A stretch of DNA of 64,000 nt, taken from the NCBI RefSeq assembly GCF_011759365.1, contig NZ_JAARLZ010000005.1, positions 310,001-374,000 of the forward strand, read 5' to 3'. The DNA comes from Luteibacter anthropi. Lineage in GTDB: Bacteria; Pseudomonadota; Gammaproteobacteria; Xanthomonadales; Rhodanobacteraceae. The translations under genes were made by a program, and so were the position numbers. Of this stretch, positions 53,889-63,031 are shown piece after piece. Under the pieces are notes generated by a model that made no database searches, was not told the origin of the DNA, and saw nothing but the letters and a program-made list of their open reading frames with translations. Within the stretch, counting starts at the first letter, position 1; every line of letters begins with the position of its first letter.

Positions 53889-56800
53889 ATGCAACCCCGA
53901 CCTTCCCTACGACGGACCTTGATCTGCGCCGCCGTCGCCGCGTCGCTTTCCGGCCTCGCCCATGGCCAGGCTACGACCGGACGCATCACTGGCCAGGCGC
54001 CCATCGCCGATGGCGAGACGGTGCTCATCGAAGGCAGCAACGGTCTTTCCCGCGAAGTCGGCATCGACGGCCGTGGCCGTTATGCCGTGGAAGCCCTGCC
54101 GCTGGCCACCTACAAGGTCTCGCTCAAGAAGAAAGGCGCGGTCGTCGACTCGCGGGACAACATCACCCTGCGTGTCGGTGCCGCCACCGATGTCTCCTTC
54201 GAAGCCGCCAGCGGCACCCAGCAACTCGAAGGCCTGACCGTTTCAGCCAACCAGGTGCCGAAGATCGACGTCGCCACCGTCGCTTCCAGCACCGTGATCA
54301 CCTCGGCCGACCTGGCCCGCCTGCCGTTGCAGCGCTCGGCCGAAGGCATTGCACTGCTCGCCCCGGGTGCATCGCGTGGCATCGCCAGCTTCAAGGGCGC
54401 CTTCGGCGGCTCGCTGGTCTCCTTTGCCGGCTCGTCGGTCAGCGAGAACGCTTATTACATCAACGGCTTCAACACGACCGATCCGCTCAGCGGCTTCGGT
54501 GGCGTGAGCCTGCCCTATGGCGCGATCGACCAGCAGGAAGTGCTGAGCGGCGGTTATTCCGCGATGTACGGCCGCTCCGATGGCGGCGTGATCAGCCAGG
54601 TCGGCAAGCGCGGCACCAATGAATGGCACTTCGGTGCGCAAGTGCTTTGGGAGCCGGAGTTTGCGCTGTCCGATGCGCGTGATATCCGATATGTACACGG
54701 TGACGCAAAGACCCAGGGCAGCATCTTCCTGCGCAACAAGGACAACCGCGACTGGACCAGCACCATCAGCGCCTACGCCGGCGGCCCGCTGATCGAGAAC
54801 AAGCTGTATGTATTCGCCGCGGTGGAAGCGGCCCGCACGGAAGGCAACAATGTCGGCGACCTGAATCACTCCTACGATACGAAGTACACGTACAAGGACC
54901 CGAAGTTCTACGGCAAGATCGACTGGAACATCACGGACAACAACATCCTTGAGCTCACGAGCGTCGGCGAGACGCATCGCACGAGCGGCAGCAAGTACAA
55001 CTACGACTACAACACGCTCAGCACCGGCAGCTTCAACAGCATCGGCGAAACCGACAAGACGCAGGCCCGCATCTATATCGGCAAGTTCACCAGCTATATC
55101 ACCGACGACCTGACGCTGACAGCACTTTATGGCAAGTCGAAGCTGACTTACTATAACGAACCTGCTCAGACCGGCGTGGTCGGTCCCTTCATCGGTGCCA
55201 TCGACCAGCAGAATCCTGCGTACACCGGTGGCACGCCCATCACCAACCACCAGACCCTCGATACGGTGGACAACCCCGGGCATGAGTCCAATGCGCGCAA
55301 CCTGCGGGTGGACCTCAACTACAAGATCGGCTCGCACTCGATCACGGCGGGCATCGACAACCAGGACACCAAGGACTACGAAGACGGCACCACCATCGGT
55401 GGCGTCGGCTACGAGCTGTGGTACGGCAAGATCGATCCGAACCTCAACATCAGCGAAAACCCCTTCGTCGACAAGGTCGGCAATTATCCTGGTGGTGCCA
55501 CCGGCTATTACGGCTACTACCGCCACTACAACACGCTGGCCACGGTTCGCGTGAGCCAGCGCGCCCAGTACGTGATGGACGACTGGCAGGTCAACGACAA
55601 GCTGCTGCTCTCGCTGGGCCTGCGCAACGATGCGTTTACCAACTACAACCCGGCCGGCCAGCCGTACCTTCGCCTGACCAAGCCGCAGTGGGCACCCCGC
55701 CTCGGCTTCAGCTATGACGTGAAGGGCGATTCCACGCTGAAGATCTACGGCAACGCCGGTCGCTATTACCTTTCCATGCCGGCCTCCGTGGCCCTGCGCA
55801 CGTCCGCCGGTTCGCTGGCCACCAACCAGTACTTCACCTATACCGGCATCGATGCCAACGGCCTGCCCACCGGTGTCACCTTCATCAAGTCGGCCACCGG
55901 TGGCGCCGTGTCACCGAACGGCGAATATGGCCAGCCGCCCGACCCGAAGACCGTCAGCTCCAAGAACCTGAAGTCGGAATACCAGGACGAGTTCATCCTG
56001 GGCTTCGACCACCAGTTCGATCCGGCCTGGATCTGGGGCGCAAAGGCCACGGTGCGCAAGCTGCGCAACGCGCTCGACGACGTCTGCGACAACGGTGCGA
56101 TTTCGCGCGCCGCTGCCGCGCAGGGCGCGGATCTGAAGTCGGTGACGATCGGCAGCTGTTATCTGTCCAATCCCGGTCGCGCCAACGTCTACCAGCTGGC
56201 CAACGCCAATGGCGGCTATACCGATGTAACGGTGACCAACGACGACTTCGGCTTTACCCACCTCAAGCGCAACTACTACGGCCTGGACGTGTACCTGTCG
56301 CATCCGTTCGACGGCAAGTGGTCGGGCAAGATCGACTACCTGTACTCGCGCAGCTACGGCAACACCGAAGGCCAGGTGCGATCCGACGTCGGTCAGGGTT
56401 CGGTCGCCGCCTCGCGTGACTGGGACTACGCCACGCTGATGGACTACGCCAACGGCTATCTCTCCAACGATCGCAAGCACCAGCTGAAGATGTACGGCTC
56501 GTACCAGATCGCACCGGAATGGATGGTCTCGGCCAACCTCACCGTGCAGTCGGGCCGCCCGAAGGAGTGCCTGGGGCGCTACGGTGCCGCCGAGACCGAC
56601 CCGGCGGGCTACGGCAGCTATTACCACTTCTGTTTCGGCGTGGCCTCGCGCCCGGGTGACATGGGTCGCCAGCCCTGGCAGGAACTGCTGGATGTAAACG
56701 TGGAGTATCGTCCGCTGTGGGCCGATCGCAAGCTGGCCTTCAACGTCTCGGTGTTCAACCTGCTCAACCAGCAACGCCCGGACCAGACCGAACCCGTTTC

Positions 56801-56894
56801 CGGCAGCATCCACTCGGTCAACGACGCCTACCAGCGCGTGATCAGCTACACGCCGCCGCGCTACGCCCGCTTCGGCATCACCTACGACTTCTGA
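53889..56894 (+). CDS. Oar-like TonB-dependent receptor with N-terminal regulatory-like domain
   Basis: 1001 residues: signal peptide (ending AHGQATTG), carboxypeptidase-regulatory-like beta domain (residues about 24-115, GRYAVEALPLATYKVSLKKK), plug domain (LARLPLQRSAEGIALLAPGA, NAYYINGFNTTDPLSGFGGV, QQEVLSGGYSAMYGRSDGGV) and a large barrel ending PPRYARFGITYDF. This architecture is the Oar type, abundant in xanthomonads and often linked to peptide or sugar uptake. The ATG at 53889 has GGAG 9 bp upstream. The start lies 92 bp after deoR and the hydrolase gene follows after 10 bp, so the last two probably form a unit. Confidence 0.92.
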   Translation: MQPRPSLRRTLICAAVAASLSGLAHGQATTGRITGQAPIADGETVLIEGSNGLSREVGIDGRGRYAVEALPLATYKVSLKKKGAVVDSRDNITLRVGAATDVSFEAASGTQQLEGLTVSANQVPKIDVATVASSTVITSADLARLPLQRSAEGIALLAPGASRGIASFKGAFGGSLVSFAGSSVSENAYYINGFNTTDPLSGFGGVSLPYGAIDQQEVLSGGYSAMYGRSDGGVISQVGKRGTNEWHFGAQVLWEPEFALSDARDIRYVHGDAKTQGSIFLRNKDNRDWTSTISAYAGGPLIENKLYVFAAVEAARTEGNNVGDLNHSYDTKYTYKDPKFYGKIDWNITDNNILELTSVGETHRTSGSKYNYDYNTLSTGSFNSIGETDKTQARIYIGKFTSYITDDLTLTALYGKSKLTYYNEPAQTGVVGPFIGAIDQQNPAYTGGTPITNHQTLDTVDNPGHESNARNLRVDLNYKIGSHSITAGIDNQDTKDYEDGTTIGGVGYELWYGKIDPNLNISENPFVDKVGNYPGGATGYYGYYRHYNTLATVRVSQRAQYVMDDWQVNDKLLLSLGLRNDAFTNYNPAGQPYLRLTKPQWAPRLGFSYDVKGDSTLKIYGNAGRYYLSMPASVALRTSAGSLATNQYFTYTGIDANGLPTGVTFIKSATGGAVSPNGEYGQPPDPKTVSSKNLKSEYQDEFILGFDHQFDPAWIWGAKATVRKLRNALDDVCDNGAISRAAAAQGADLKSVTIGSCYLSNPGRANVYQLANANGGYTDVTVTNDDFGFTHLKRNYYGLDVYLSHPFDGKWSGKIDYLYSRSYGNTEGQVRSDVGQGSVAASRDWDYATLMDYANGYLSNDRKHQLKMYGSYQIAPEWMVSANLTVQSGRPKECLGRYGAAETDPAGYGSYYHFCFGVASRPGDMGRQPWQELLDVNVEYRPLWADRKLAFNVSVFNLLNQQRPDQTEPVSGSIHSVNDAYQRVISYTPPRYARFGITYDF

Positions 56895-56904
56895 CGGAGA
56901 CACC

Positions 56905-58854
56905 ATGCATCCGTTATTGCGACTGTCCATCGTCGCGCTCGTCACCGGAGCCCTCGCGGCTCCGGTGACCGGCGGCGAACGCACCTACAAGGATCTGCCG
57001 ACGGAAACGCCGGCCCACTTCGTTCCCAGCCACGCCGGTTACGACTACGAACGGCGCACGGTGAACATACCGATGCGCGACGGCGTGAAGCTGCATACCG
57101 TTATCCTCGTGCCCAAGGGAGCAAGGCATGCGGGCATCCTGCTCACGCGAACGCCTTACGGCGCCGATGGCATGGGCAACCGCACCGACAGCCCGCGCCT
57201 TGGCACGACCCTGCGCGGGTACGACAACCCGGCCGACATCATCGTGCAGGACGGCTATATCCGGGTGATCCAGGATATCCGCGGCAAGCACGGCTCCGAA
57301 GGCGACTTCGTGATGAACCGGCCACCGGTCGGACATGGCAATCCCACCGACATCGACGAATCCAGCGACATATACGACACCATCGACTGGCTGGTGAAGC
57401 AGGTGCCAGAGTCCAACGGCAAGGTCGGCATCATCGGCATTTCCTACGATGGTTTCGAGGCGATGATCGCCACCATCCATCCGCATCCGGCGCTCAAGGT
57501 CGCCGTACCGATCAATCCGATGATCGACGGCTGGATGGGCGACGACTGGTTTCATCGGGGTGCCTTCCGCCAGCAGATGATTCCCTACATCTACGGCATG
57601 GTGAACTCGCGCGGCAGCGACATTCCCTGGACCACGGCTTACCGCGACGACTACGACCTGTACCTCAACGGCGGCTCGGCAGGCGACATCGGTCGCGCCC
57701 ATGGCATGGAGGCGCTGGGCTTCTGGCAGAAGATCCTCGCCCATCCTGCCTACGACAACTTCTGGTCCGAGCAGGCGCTGGACCGCATCGCAGCAAACGA
57801 ACCGATGACGGTTCCCACCATGCTCGTCCACAGCCTTTGGGACCAGGAAGACAACTACGGAGACATGGCCGTCTACCGTGCACTCGCCCCGCGCGACCCC
57901 TCCCATGAAAAGCTCTGGCTGGTGCTCGGCCCCTGGCGTCATGCGAAGACATGGGAAAACGCCAGTACCATCGGCGCCATCGAGCTTGGCAGCGACACGG
58001 GCAAGACCTTCCGCCAGCAGATGCTGCGACCTTTCCTCGCGCAATACCTCAAGGATGGCGCACCCAGGGCCGATGTTTCTCCGGTCAATGCCTTCGTCAC
58101 CGGTGAAAACACCTGGCGACGGCTCGATACATGGCCCTCGTCCTGCGCACAGGGTTGCACGCCGACCATGCAGCGCTGGTATGTCGAAGCCCATGGTGGC
58201 TTCGGTACGCAGGTGCCGGACAAGGGAAGTGACGAGTACATCTCCGACCCGGCGAAACCGGTGCCCTACCGCGTGCGCCCGATCCAGTCGTGGTCGCATG
58301 GGGTCGCCGAGCGTGAAGATACCTGGCCCGAATGGCTGGTGGACGACCAGCGTCAGTTCGCCACACGTACCGACGTACTGACGTATGTATCTCCCGTGCT
58401 GGATAAACCGATGGGCGTGGCAGGCGAGCCGCTTGTGCACCTGCTGGCCTCCACCACAGGTACGGATAGCGACTGGGTAGTGAAGCTGATCGATGTGTAT
58501 CCGGATGACGTGGAAGACAAGCCGTCGATGGGTGGGTACCAGCTACCCATCGCCATGGAGATCTTCCGTGGGCGATATCGCGAGGGCTACGACAAGCCGA
58601 AGGCGCTTGTACCGGGCAAGCCACTGGCCTACAACTTTCCACTGCCCACGGTGAATCATGTATTTGAGCCGGGGCACCGTGTCATGGTGCAGGTCCAGTC
58701 GAGCTGGTTCCCGCTGTACGACCGCAATCCACAGACCTTCGTGCCGAACATCTTCAACGCCAAGCCGGCGGATTACAAAAAGGCGACGCAGACGGTCTTG
58801 CGCGACGGCGAGGCTGGCACGTACATAAGCCTGCCCGTTACCTCTCAACGCTGA
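56905..58854 (+). CDS. CocE/NonD (S15-like) hydrolase resembling alpha-amino-acid ester hydrolase
   Basis: 649 residues with a signal peptide (ALAAPVTGGE), so periplasmic or secreted. An alpha/beta-hydrolase domain carries the nucleophile GIISYDG-type elbow (VGIIGISYDGF, Ser180), the acid segment VHSLWDQEDNYG (Asp313) and the base segment GPWRHAKTW (His346). A C-terminal jelly-roll follows (VLDKPMGVAGEPLVHLLAST, FEPGHRVMVQVQSSWFPLYD). LWDQED and GPWRH are the forms I recall from alpha-amino-acid ester hydrolases of Xanthomonas/Acetobacter, which act on beta-lactams with an alpha-amino group. Natural substrates are likely amino-acid esters or amides. It directly follows an Oar-like receptor. 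Confidence 0.88.
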   Translation: MHPLLRLSIVALVTGALAAPVTGGERTYKDLPTETPAHFVPSHAGYDYERRTVNIPMRDGVKLHTVILVPKGARHAGILLTRTPYGADGMGNRTDSPRLGTTLRGYDNPADIIVQDGYIRVIQDIRGKHGSEGDFVMNRPPVGHGNPTDIDESSDIYDTIDWLVKQVPESNGKVGIIGISYDGFEAMIATIHPHPALKVAVPINPMIDGWMGDDWFHRGAFRQQMIPYIYGMVNSRGSDIPWTTAYRDDYDLYLNGGSAGDIGRAHGMEALGFWQKILAHPAYDNFWSEQALDRIAANEPMTVPTMLVHSLWDQEDNYGDMAVYRALAPRDPSHEKLWLVLGPWRHAKTWENASTIGAIELGSDTGKTFRQQMLRPFLAQYLKDGAPRADVSPVNAFVTGENTWRRLDTWPSSCAQGCTPTMQRWYVEAHGGFGTQVPDKGSDEYISDPAKPVPYRVRPIQSWSHGVAEREDTWPEWLVDDQRQFATRTDVLTYVSPVLDKPMGVAGEPLVHLLASTTGTDSDWVVKLIDVYPDDVEDKPSMGGYQLPIAMEIFRGRYREGYDKPKALVPGKPLAYNFPLPTVNHVFEPGHRVMVQVQSSWFPLYDRNPQTFVPNIFNAKPADYKKATQTVLRDGEAGTYISLPVTSQR

Positions 58855-58924
58855 TCCCTCTACGCCACCCCCTTCAGGAGCGAACCTTGTCCGCGATCTC
58901 TCAGGACATCTCGACGTGCGCGCA

Positions 58925-59095
58925 TGGGCAAGCGCGTGCCGCTGTGCCTTGGACATGTTGCCAGGCGCAGTTCGTTCGCCTGTGCTCGCTGCATCTGCGG
59001 CATGTCCTCATGCACATGCATAGCCAGGCAGGAATCGGGCGACCGCATTGTGTTCGCCATTAGGGCTATTCCATCAGCCTTGGCCCGATCAAGCA
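58925..59095 (-). pseudogene. Decayed HvnA-like gene fragment
   Basis: Translated on the minus strand across frames, this region gives QG-stop-WNSPNGEHNAVARFL, then after a frameshift LAMHVHEDMPQMQRAQANEL followed by RLATCPRHSGTRLPMRA. These align with GQCGWGVRKGENGTAARFIL, ...TQNELRLATW and SGASLPIRAFF of the intact HvnA-like proteins nearby. The Cys codon of GQCGW reads as a TGA stop. Both ends are lost. It lies just 3' of the intact gene at 59108-60535. Confidence 0.72.
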
Positions 59096-59107
59096 TTGCT
59101 TGATTCC

Positions 59108-60535
59108 TTACTCTTTTACTTTAACGTTATCGATACGAATGGTCACTGGAGCTTCATTTACGTTACCTTCAAACGACACGCGGGCGAAATTAACCGTTTT
59201 TTTCGCGTCAAACACTAGCGTTCCGCTGCCTTTAAGCCATTTGATTTCGTCCTCGTTACCTATCTCCGCCATCATGTAGGCTTGCTTCCCGCCTTCGATG
59301 GTATAGCTCACTTCCAAAGACCGGAATGCGCCACGGAACACAGTGAAACCGATTCTGTCATATTGCCCAGGCCGGGTTATTGTCATCAGGTGGTGGCCCG
59401 ATATGAAGGGCGTCGGCGTGGCTGCGTTTGCAACATACGTCGGTGCGCCGCTAAGCCAGCCGCCAAATTCGATCCAACCGGTAGTCAATGGAATCTCGAT
59501 TTTTCCGCGGGTAGAATCGATAGGTCCCTGCAAAGGGATATTTTCAAAGTCAATGATATCCCCGTGGCCCGGGTCCGGGCCGGGCCCGGAACCACCGTCC
59601 CCGGGATCGGGAACCACCTGATCACCGCCCACATAGGCAAACGACGCCGCATCGCTCTTCGAGGATGCAAGTGTCAAACGAATAATCGGCACAAAAGTAT
59701 TGAAAGCGATTTTGTAGCGCCGCTGATCTTCTTGCGCATACCCTAGCGCGCCGGCTATGCCCGGAAGGTAAAAAAAGGCGCGCACAGGCACAATACTGTT
59801 CTGCGCCCACTTCACCATGCGCAATTCGTTCTGAGTACTCCAGTTCGCCACGGCCATACCTTGCCTGGCCAGGATGAATTGCGTGAAGCGATTCGCCCGC
59901 GCCGACGACCGCATGCTCCATCCACATTGCCCCTGATGCTTGTTGACCAGACCATTGAAGCTCTGAAGCCAGGACGAGTAGGTCTGTATGCCTTGGTCAT
60001 CACAGGGGCGGCTGCTCTGCGGATACTGCGTCGTCGGCCCGCATCCACTCAACGAAGGCCGGTCGTTCGTTCCCCCGTCGTGTGGAAAGGCACACTCCAC
60101 ATCGATGACCTGTGAACCTGCCGCGTTTTCGCTCTTCGGATAGAAAATGAACCCGTTGCCGTAGCCATAGGCCAGCTTGCTGAAATTTGTATCCTTGCGA
60201 ATCCACGAGAACGACACTCCGGTCGAATTCGGATTGGGATTCCAGGGCAAGTAGTTGGCACTGTTGGCCGTAGCCCGCAACATCACGCCGGAGCACACGA
60301 ACGCCGGAGACGTGGCACCCCCACAATCCGACCGGGTGTCGTCATACCAGCGGCGGAGGTCGGCCACCGCCTGATCACCGATGAGTGCCCGGGGTGAGCC
60401 AGCAACTGGCGCCCCCGACGGCGATTGCACCGATTGAGATGAGATTGAACCTGGCGGGGCCGGTGGTGCGACGGGCCGCACGTGGTCGCACGCCGCCAGC
60501 GCAACCAGCAGAAGTACGGCAAAGATCCTTTTCAT
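59108..60535 (-). CDS. Halovibrin (HvnA)-like lipoprotein with C-terminal beta-domain, copy 1
   Basis: 475 residues: lipoprotein signal MKRIFAVLLLVALAAC (Cys16); HvnA-like domain, about residues 50-310 (LRRWYDDTRSDCG, FVCSGVMLRATANSANYLPW, VSFSWIRKDTNFSKLAYGYG, GFIFYPK, GQCGW, TQNELRMVKW, VPVRAFFYLPG); Gly/Pro/Asp linker (PDPGDGGSGPGPDPGHG); and a C-terminal beta-sandwich-like domain (ARVSFEGNVNEAPVTIRIDN). Pseudomonas proteins annotated halovibrin HvnA share these motifs. Vibrio fischeri halovibrins are secreted NAD-glycohydrolases, but that activity is not shown for this branch. GC is clearly lower than in the neighbours. GGGAG precedes the ATG. Confidence 0.78.
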   Translation of the reverse strand: MKRIFAVLLLVALAACDHVRPVAPPAPPGSISSQSVQSPSGAPVAGSPRALIGDQAVADLRRWYDDTRSDCGGATSPAFVCSGVMLRATANSANYLPWNPNPNSTGVSFSWIRKDTNFSKLAYGYGNGFIFYPKSENAAGSQVIDVECAFPHDGGTNDRPSLSGCGPTTQYPQSSRPCDDQGIQTYSSWLQSFNGLVNKHQGQCGWSMRSSARANRFTQFILARQGMAVANWSTQNELRMVKWAQNSIVPVRAFFYLPGIAGALGYAQEDQRRYKIAFNTFVPIIRLTLASSKSDAASFAYVGGDQVVPDPGDGGSGPGPDPGHGDIIDFENIPLQGPIDSTRGKIEIPLTTGWIEFGGWLSGAPTYVANAATPTPFISGHHLMTITRPGQYDRIGFTVFRGAFRSLEVSYTIEGGKQAYMMAEIGNEDEIKWLKGSGTLVFDAKKTVNFARVSFEGNVNEAPVTIRIDNVKVKE

Positions 60536-60771
60536 CGCGAACTCCCTTTCCCGACCCGCATCGCCTGCACATCAAGACGTGTATTGGCACCACACCAGAG
60601 TCAGGCACCTGAAGCACATCATTGCTCATGAGAAGTAGCAATGGGATCCCGAGATCAGGCCATCGCTATGCAAATGCCGTTGCTGGTTTCGTAGATAATT
60701 GATCTTTCGACGCATTTCGACATATGCGGTCACTCCCCATAGCCCAAGGATGCCGGGGACACCGCCTGCTC

Positions 60772-61160
60772 CTACATAGGCGCCACCTGGTCAGCCGGGT
60801 TGTAATCGAAACGGGTGGGCATACCCACCCCGACCGGCAGCACGAGTTGCAGGATGGGCACGGAAAGGCCGTACTGATCGCGATACCTGCGCTGGTCACC
60901 CTGTGCCTTGGCGAGGGCACCCGAGGCTGCCGGAACGTAGAAAAATGCACGTATCGGCAAGCGTATGCCGCTTTCCTTCGGCCAGGTCGCCAGGCGAACT
61001 TCGTTTGCCAGGGCGCGCTGCTGCTCCGGCATGGCTTCATGGGCGCGCAGACTCAAGAGAAAGCGGCCCCTTGGGGACGAGCCCTATGGGCCGAAGGCTG
61101 CGGATTGTCCCTCGCCCGACGAAGCTATGCGATAAGAGCGTTCGCAATCCGGCAAGGGAT
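60772..61160 (-). pseudogene. 5'-truncated HvnA-like pseudogene
   Basis: The minus-strand reading SYRIASSGEGQSAAFGP-stop-GSSPRGRFLLSL, then RAHEAMPEQQRALANEVRLA, SGIRLPIRAFFYVPAASGAL and PTRFDYNPADQVAP, aligns with the second half of the intact HvnA-like domain. It has an internal TAG, lacks the N-terminal half and begins right against the stop of copy 2. It ends where the HvnA domain naturally ends, without the C-terminal beta-domain. Bases 60536-60771 beyond it hold the copy 1 upstream region, including a CATTGCT/AGCAATG inverted repeat (60620-60643). Confidence 0.78.
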
Positions 61161-61162
61161 GC

Positions 61163-62614
61163 CTAGGGCTCTGGCTCGGTTGTTCCGCTGACATCGCCTG
61201 GGCCAACCACCCCGGTCAATGCAATGTTATCGATGTACAGTTTCGACGCAGCAACCGCCTCCACCCGCACACTAAAGGCCGTGATGCGTGTGCCCGGCTT
61301 GGCCTTGAAAGACTCCCTGCCGTCCTTCGGTGCGGGTTTGAATCCCCAGCTCTGGGTGGTGTTGTCGCTATACCAGGCCATAACGGTGGGTGAAATAGCA
61401 TCCTGGTAAGCATATCCGAACGAGACTTCAAGAGCCGGAGAGGCAAGCGTCATCTTCATCGTGACCTTGGAATTCGCGCCGTTGCGAAGCAACACGGCCC
61501 GATGATTGACATGGTTCCAGGCATTGACGACATCGACGATTTCCGTAGAGCCTACGGGCCGGTTTGCGTTCTCGATCATTCCGCCACGGACCCGCAGCGT
61601 CGTGAACTCACCACGATGCTCCCCCTCGAAGTGCTCGAACACCTCACCGGCACCATCTGCGATCACCTGCTCGCCCGTCACGTAAGCAAACGTCGCCTTA
61701 CCGCCGACAACCGCTGGAAGATTGACCCTGACAACCGGCACGAAAACGCCGAACTGCTGGTAGTAGCGCCGCTGGTCGTCCTGCGCGTCGGACAACCCTC
61801 CGGTCAGGTAAAAGAACGCGCGAATCGGAAGCGATGCGCCGCTGCCCGTGGGCCAGGTAGCAAGACGCAATTCGTTCTGGGTGTTGCGATGATAGCCCGT
61901 CATGACTTCATGGGCCTGCAGGCTCAGAATGAATCGCGCAGCCGTCCCATTCTCGCCTTTGCGTACGCCCCATCCACACTGGCCCCGATGGTCATCGTTA
62001 CCGATCTGCGCGTAGAACGCCTGCCAGGCTGCCAGTGTGTTCAGGCCCTGCTTGTCACATGCCTCGGTCCTCGCAGGTACGGCGTAGAGAGGATGCTGGC
62101 CACATCCCTGGTCCTTGCGGTCACTGGTGGAGGCATCCATGGGAAACGAACAAAGCACCTCTATGGACAGATCGCTGCCCGGCGCCTTGTTCTTCGGATA
62201 GAGGATGAAGCCGTTTTTGTGGCCGTACGCCAGCTTGGTGAAATTGACATCGTTGCGGATATACGAGAACGAGATGCCACCACTGGTAATCGAGTTGGAG
62301 CTCGGATCCCAGGGTAAAAACGAAGGCGTGGGCTCCGTTGCGCGCAGCATCACGCCGCTGCACAGCACGGCAGGCTGATTGACGCTGGCATTGCAGTTGA
62401 CCGCCACGTCGTTGTACCAGCCCTGGATATCCGCCAGCGCCTGACTGCCCACCGACGCGGGCATCGCAACGTCTGCCGCCACTGTCGCTGTGGATGAAAC
62501 GGCATCCCCTCGATCTTGTGGCGCCATCGACTGCGCCGCCCCTTCTCTGCGGGGAGGGAGCGTTCCGCATGACACCACAAGCCCCAGAAGGGCAACAAAG
62601 AGCATCCTCGACAT
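61163..62614 (-). CDS. Halovibrin (HvnA)-like lipoprotein with C-terminal beta-domain, copy 2
   Basis: 483 residues: lipoprotein signal MSRMLFVALLGLVVSC (Cys16); HvnA-like domain (IQGWYNDVAVNCN, VLCSGVMLRATEPTPSFLPW, ISFSYIRNDVNFTKLAYGHK, NGFILYPK, GQCGWGVRKGENGTAARFIL, TQNELRLATWPTGSGASLPI, RAFFYLTGG); and an extra C-terminal beta-sandwich-like domain from about residue 335 (FEHFEGEHRGEFTTL...KLYIDNIALTG). Its C-terminal domain differs clearly from that of copy 1. I place the start at 62614 (GAGG 6 bp upstream); an ATG at 62626 is the alternative. Likely outer-membrane or secreted. NAD-directed activity is only suggested by the family name. Confidence 0.78.
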   Translation of the reverse strand: MSRMLFVALLGLVVSCGTLPPRREGAAQSMAPQDRGDAVSSTATVAADVAMPASVGSQALADIQGWYNDVAVNCNASVNQPAVLCSGVMLRATEPTPSFLPWDPSSNSITSGGISFSYIRNDVNFTKLAYGHKNGFILYPKNKAPGSDLSIEVLCSFPMDASTSDRKDQGCGQHPLYAVPARTEACDKQGLNTLAAWQAFYAQIGNDDHRGQCGWGVRKGENGTAARFILSLQAHEVMTGYHRNTQNELRLATWPTGSGASLPIRAFFYLTGGLSDAQDDQRRYYQQFGVFVPVVRVNLPAVVGGKATFAYVTGEQVIADGAGEVFEHFEGEHRGEFTTLRVRGGMIENANRPVGSTEIVDVVNAWNHVNHRAVLLRNGANSKVTMKMTLASPALEVSFGYAYQDAISPTVMAWYSDNTTQSWGFKPAPKDGRESFKAKPGTRITAFSVRVEAVAASKLYIDNIALTGVVGPGDVSGTTEPEP

Positions 62615-62917
62615 ACCTGGCCTCATCCTGAGAAGACACGCTGCCGATTCTGCAATGAGGTAACCAACGAACCAAGCCATTGGACAACACGATCGAGATG
62701 TCGATCCGGCCACGCAAATCACAACGCCCTGAATAGCGGCCACTTTCCCAGGATCGACAACCTTGCGTACCCAAAGCGCGACTGGCAGGTGGTCTTACGG
62801 CATCGTCAATGGATGGATTGCCGTAGCGCATGCCCCTCGGAAAGAAATTCCGTCAGGTGTAGTCGACCATGGGCGCTATCTCGTCGTGGCGCTTCATGCC
62901 TCAAAACGATAGGTGCC
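62615..62917. other. Intergenic region between HvnA-like copy 2 and psd
   Basis: No gene seen in this 303-bp divergent stretch. It contains the leader and promoter of HvnA-like copy 2 and a TACGGCA/TGCCGTA inverted repeat (62796-62825). GC falls in the last part. Confidence 0.4.
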
Positions 62918-63031
62918 ATGTATCAAAAAGTGAAATTCATAATCATTTTTGCATCGATAGCCGCGATCTATGGGATTACGGCAGGCGCATGGTCTTGCGG
63001 GCAAGCGCGTCGTCTATACTCCCGCCGATGA
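62918..63031 (+). CDS. Possible 37-codon membrane peptide overlapping psd
   Basis: MYQKVKFIIIFASIAAIYGI followed by TAGAWSCGQARRLYSRR: a short basic start, one hydrophobic segment and an Arg-rich end, ending in a TGA that overlaps the psd start as ATGA. The ribosome site is poor (AGGTG very close to the ATG). The hydrophobic segment and the four-base overlap are the only support; it could be a chance ORF. Confidence 0.35.
   Translation: MYQKVKFIIIFASIAAIYGITAGAWSCGQARRLYSRR
62992..63020 (+). promoter_or_regulatory. Possible psd promoter giving a leaderless mRNA
   Basis: TATACT (63015-63020) is a good -10 only 7 bp before the psd ATG. GTCTTG (62992-62997), 17 bp upstream of it, is a fair -35. 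There is no Shine-Dalgarno before psd, so transcription from here would start at or next to the A of the ATG. Confidence 0.45.

Noticed and set aside
59088-59104. ATCAAGCA-T-TGCTTGAT as the terminator of HvnA-like copy 1
   Set aside because: A one-base loop cannot form a normal terminator hairpin and no U tract follows; it is only a short palindrome.
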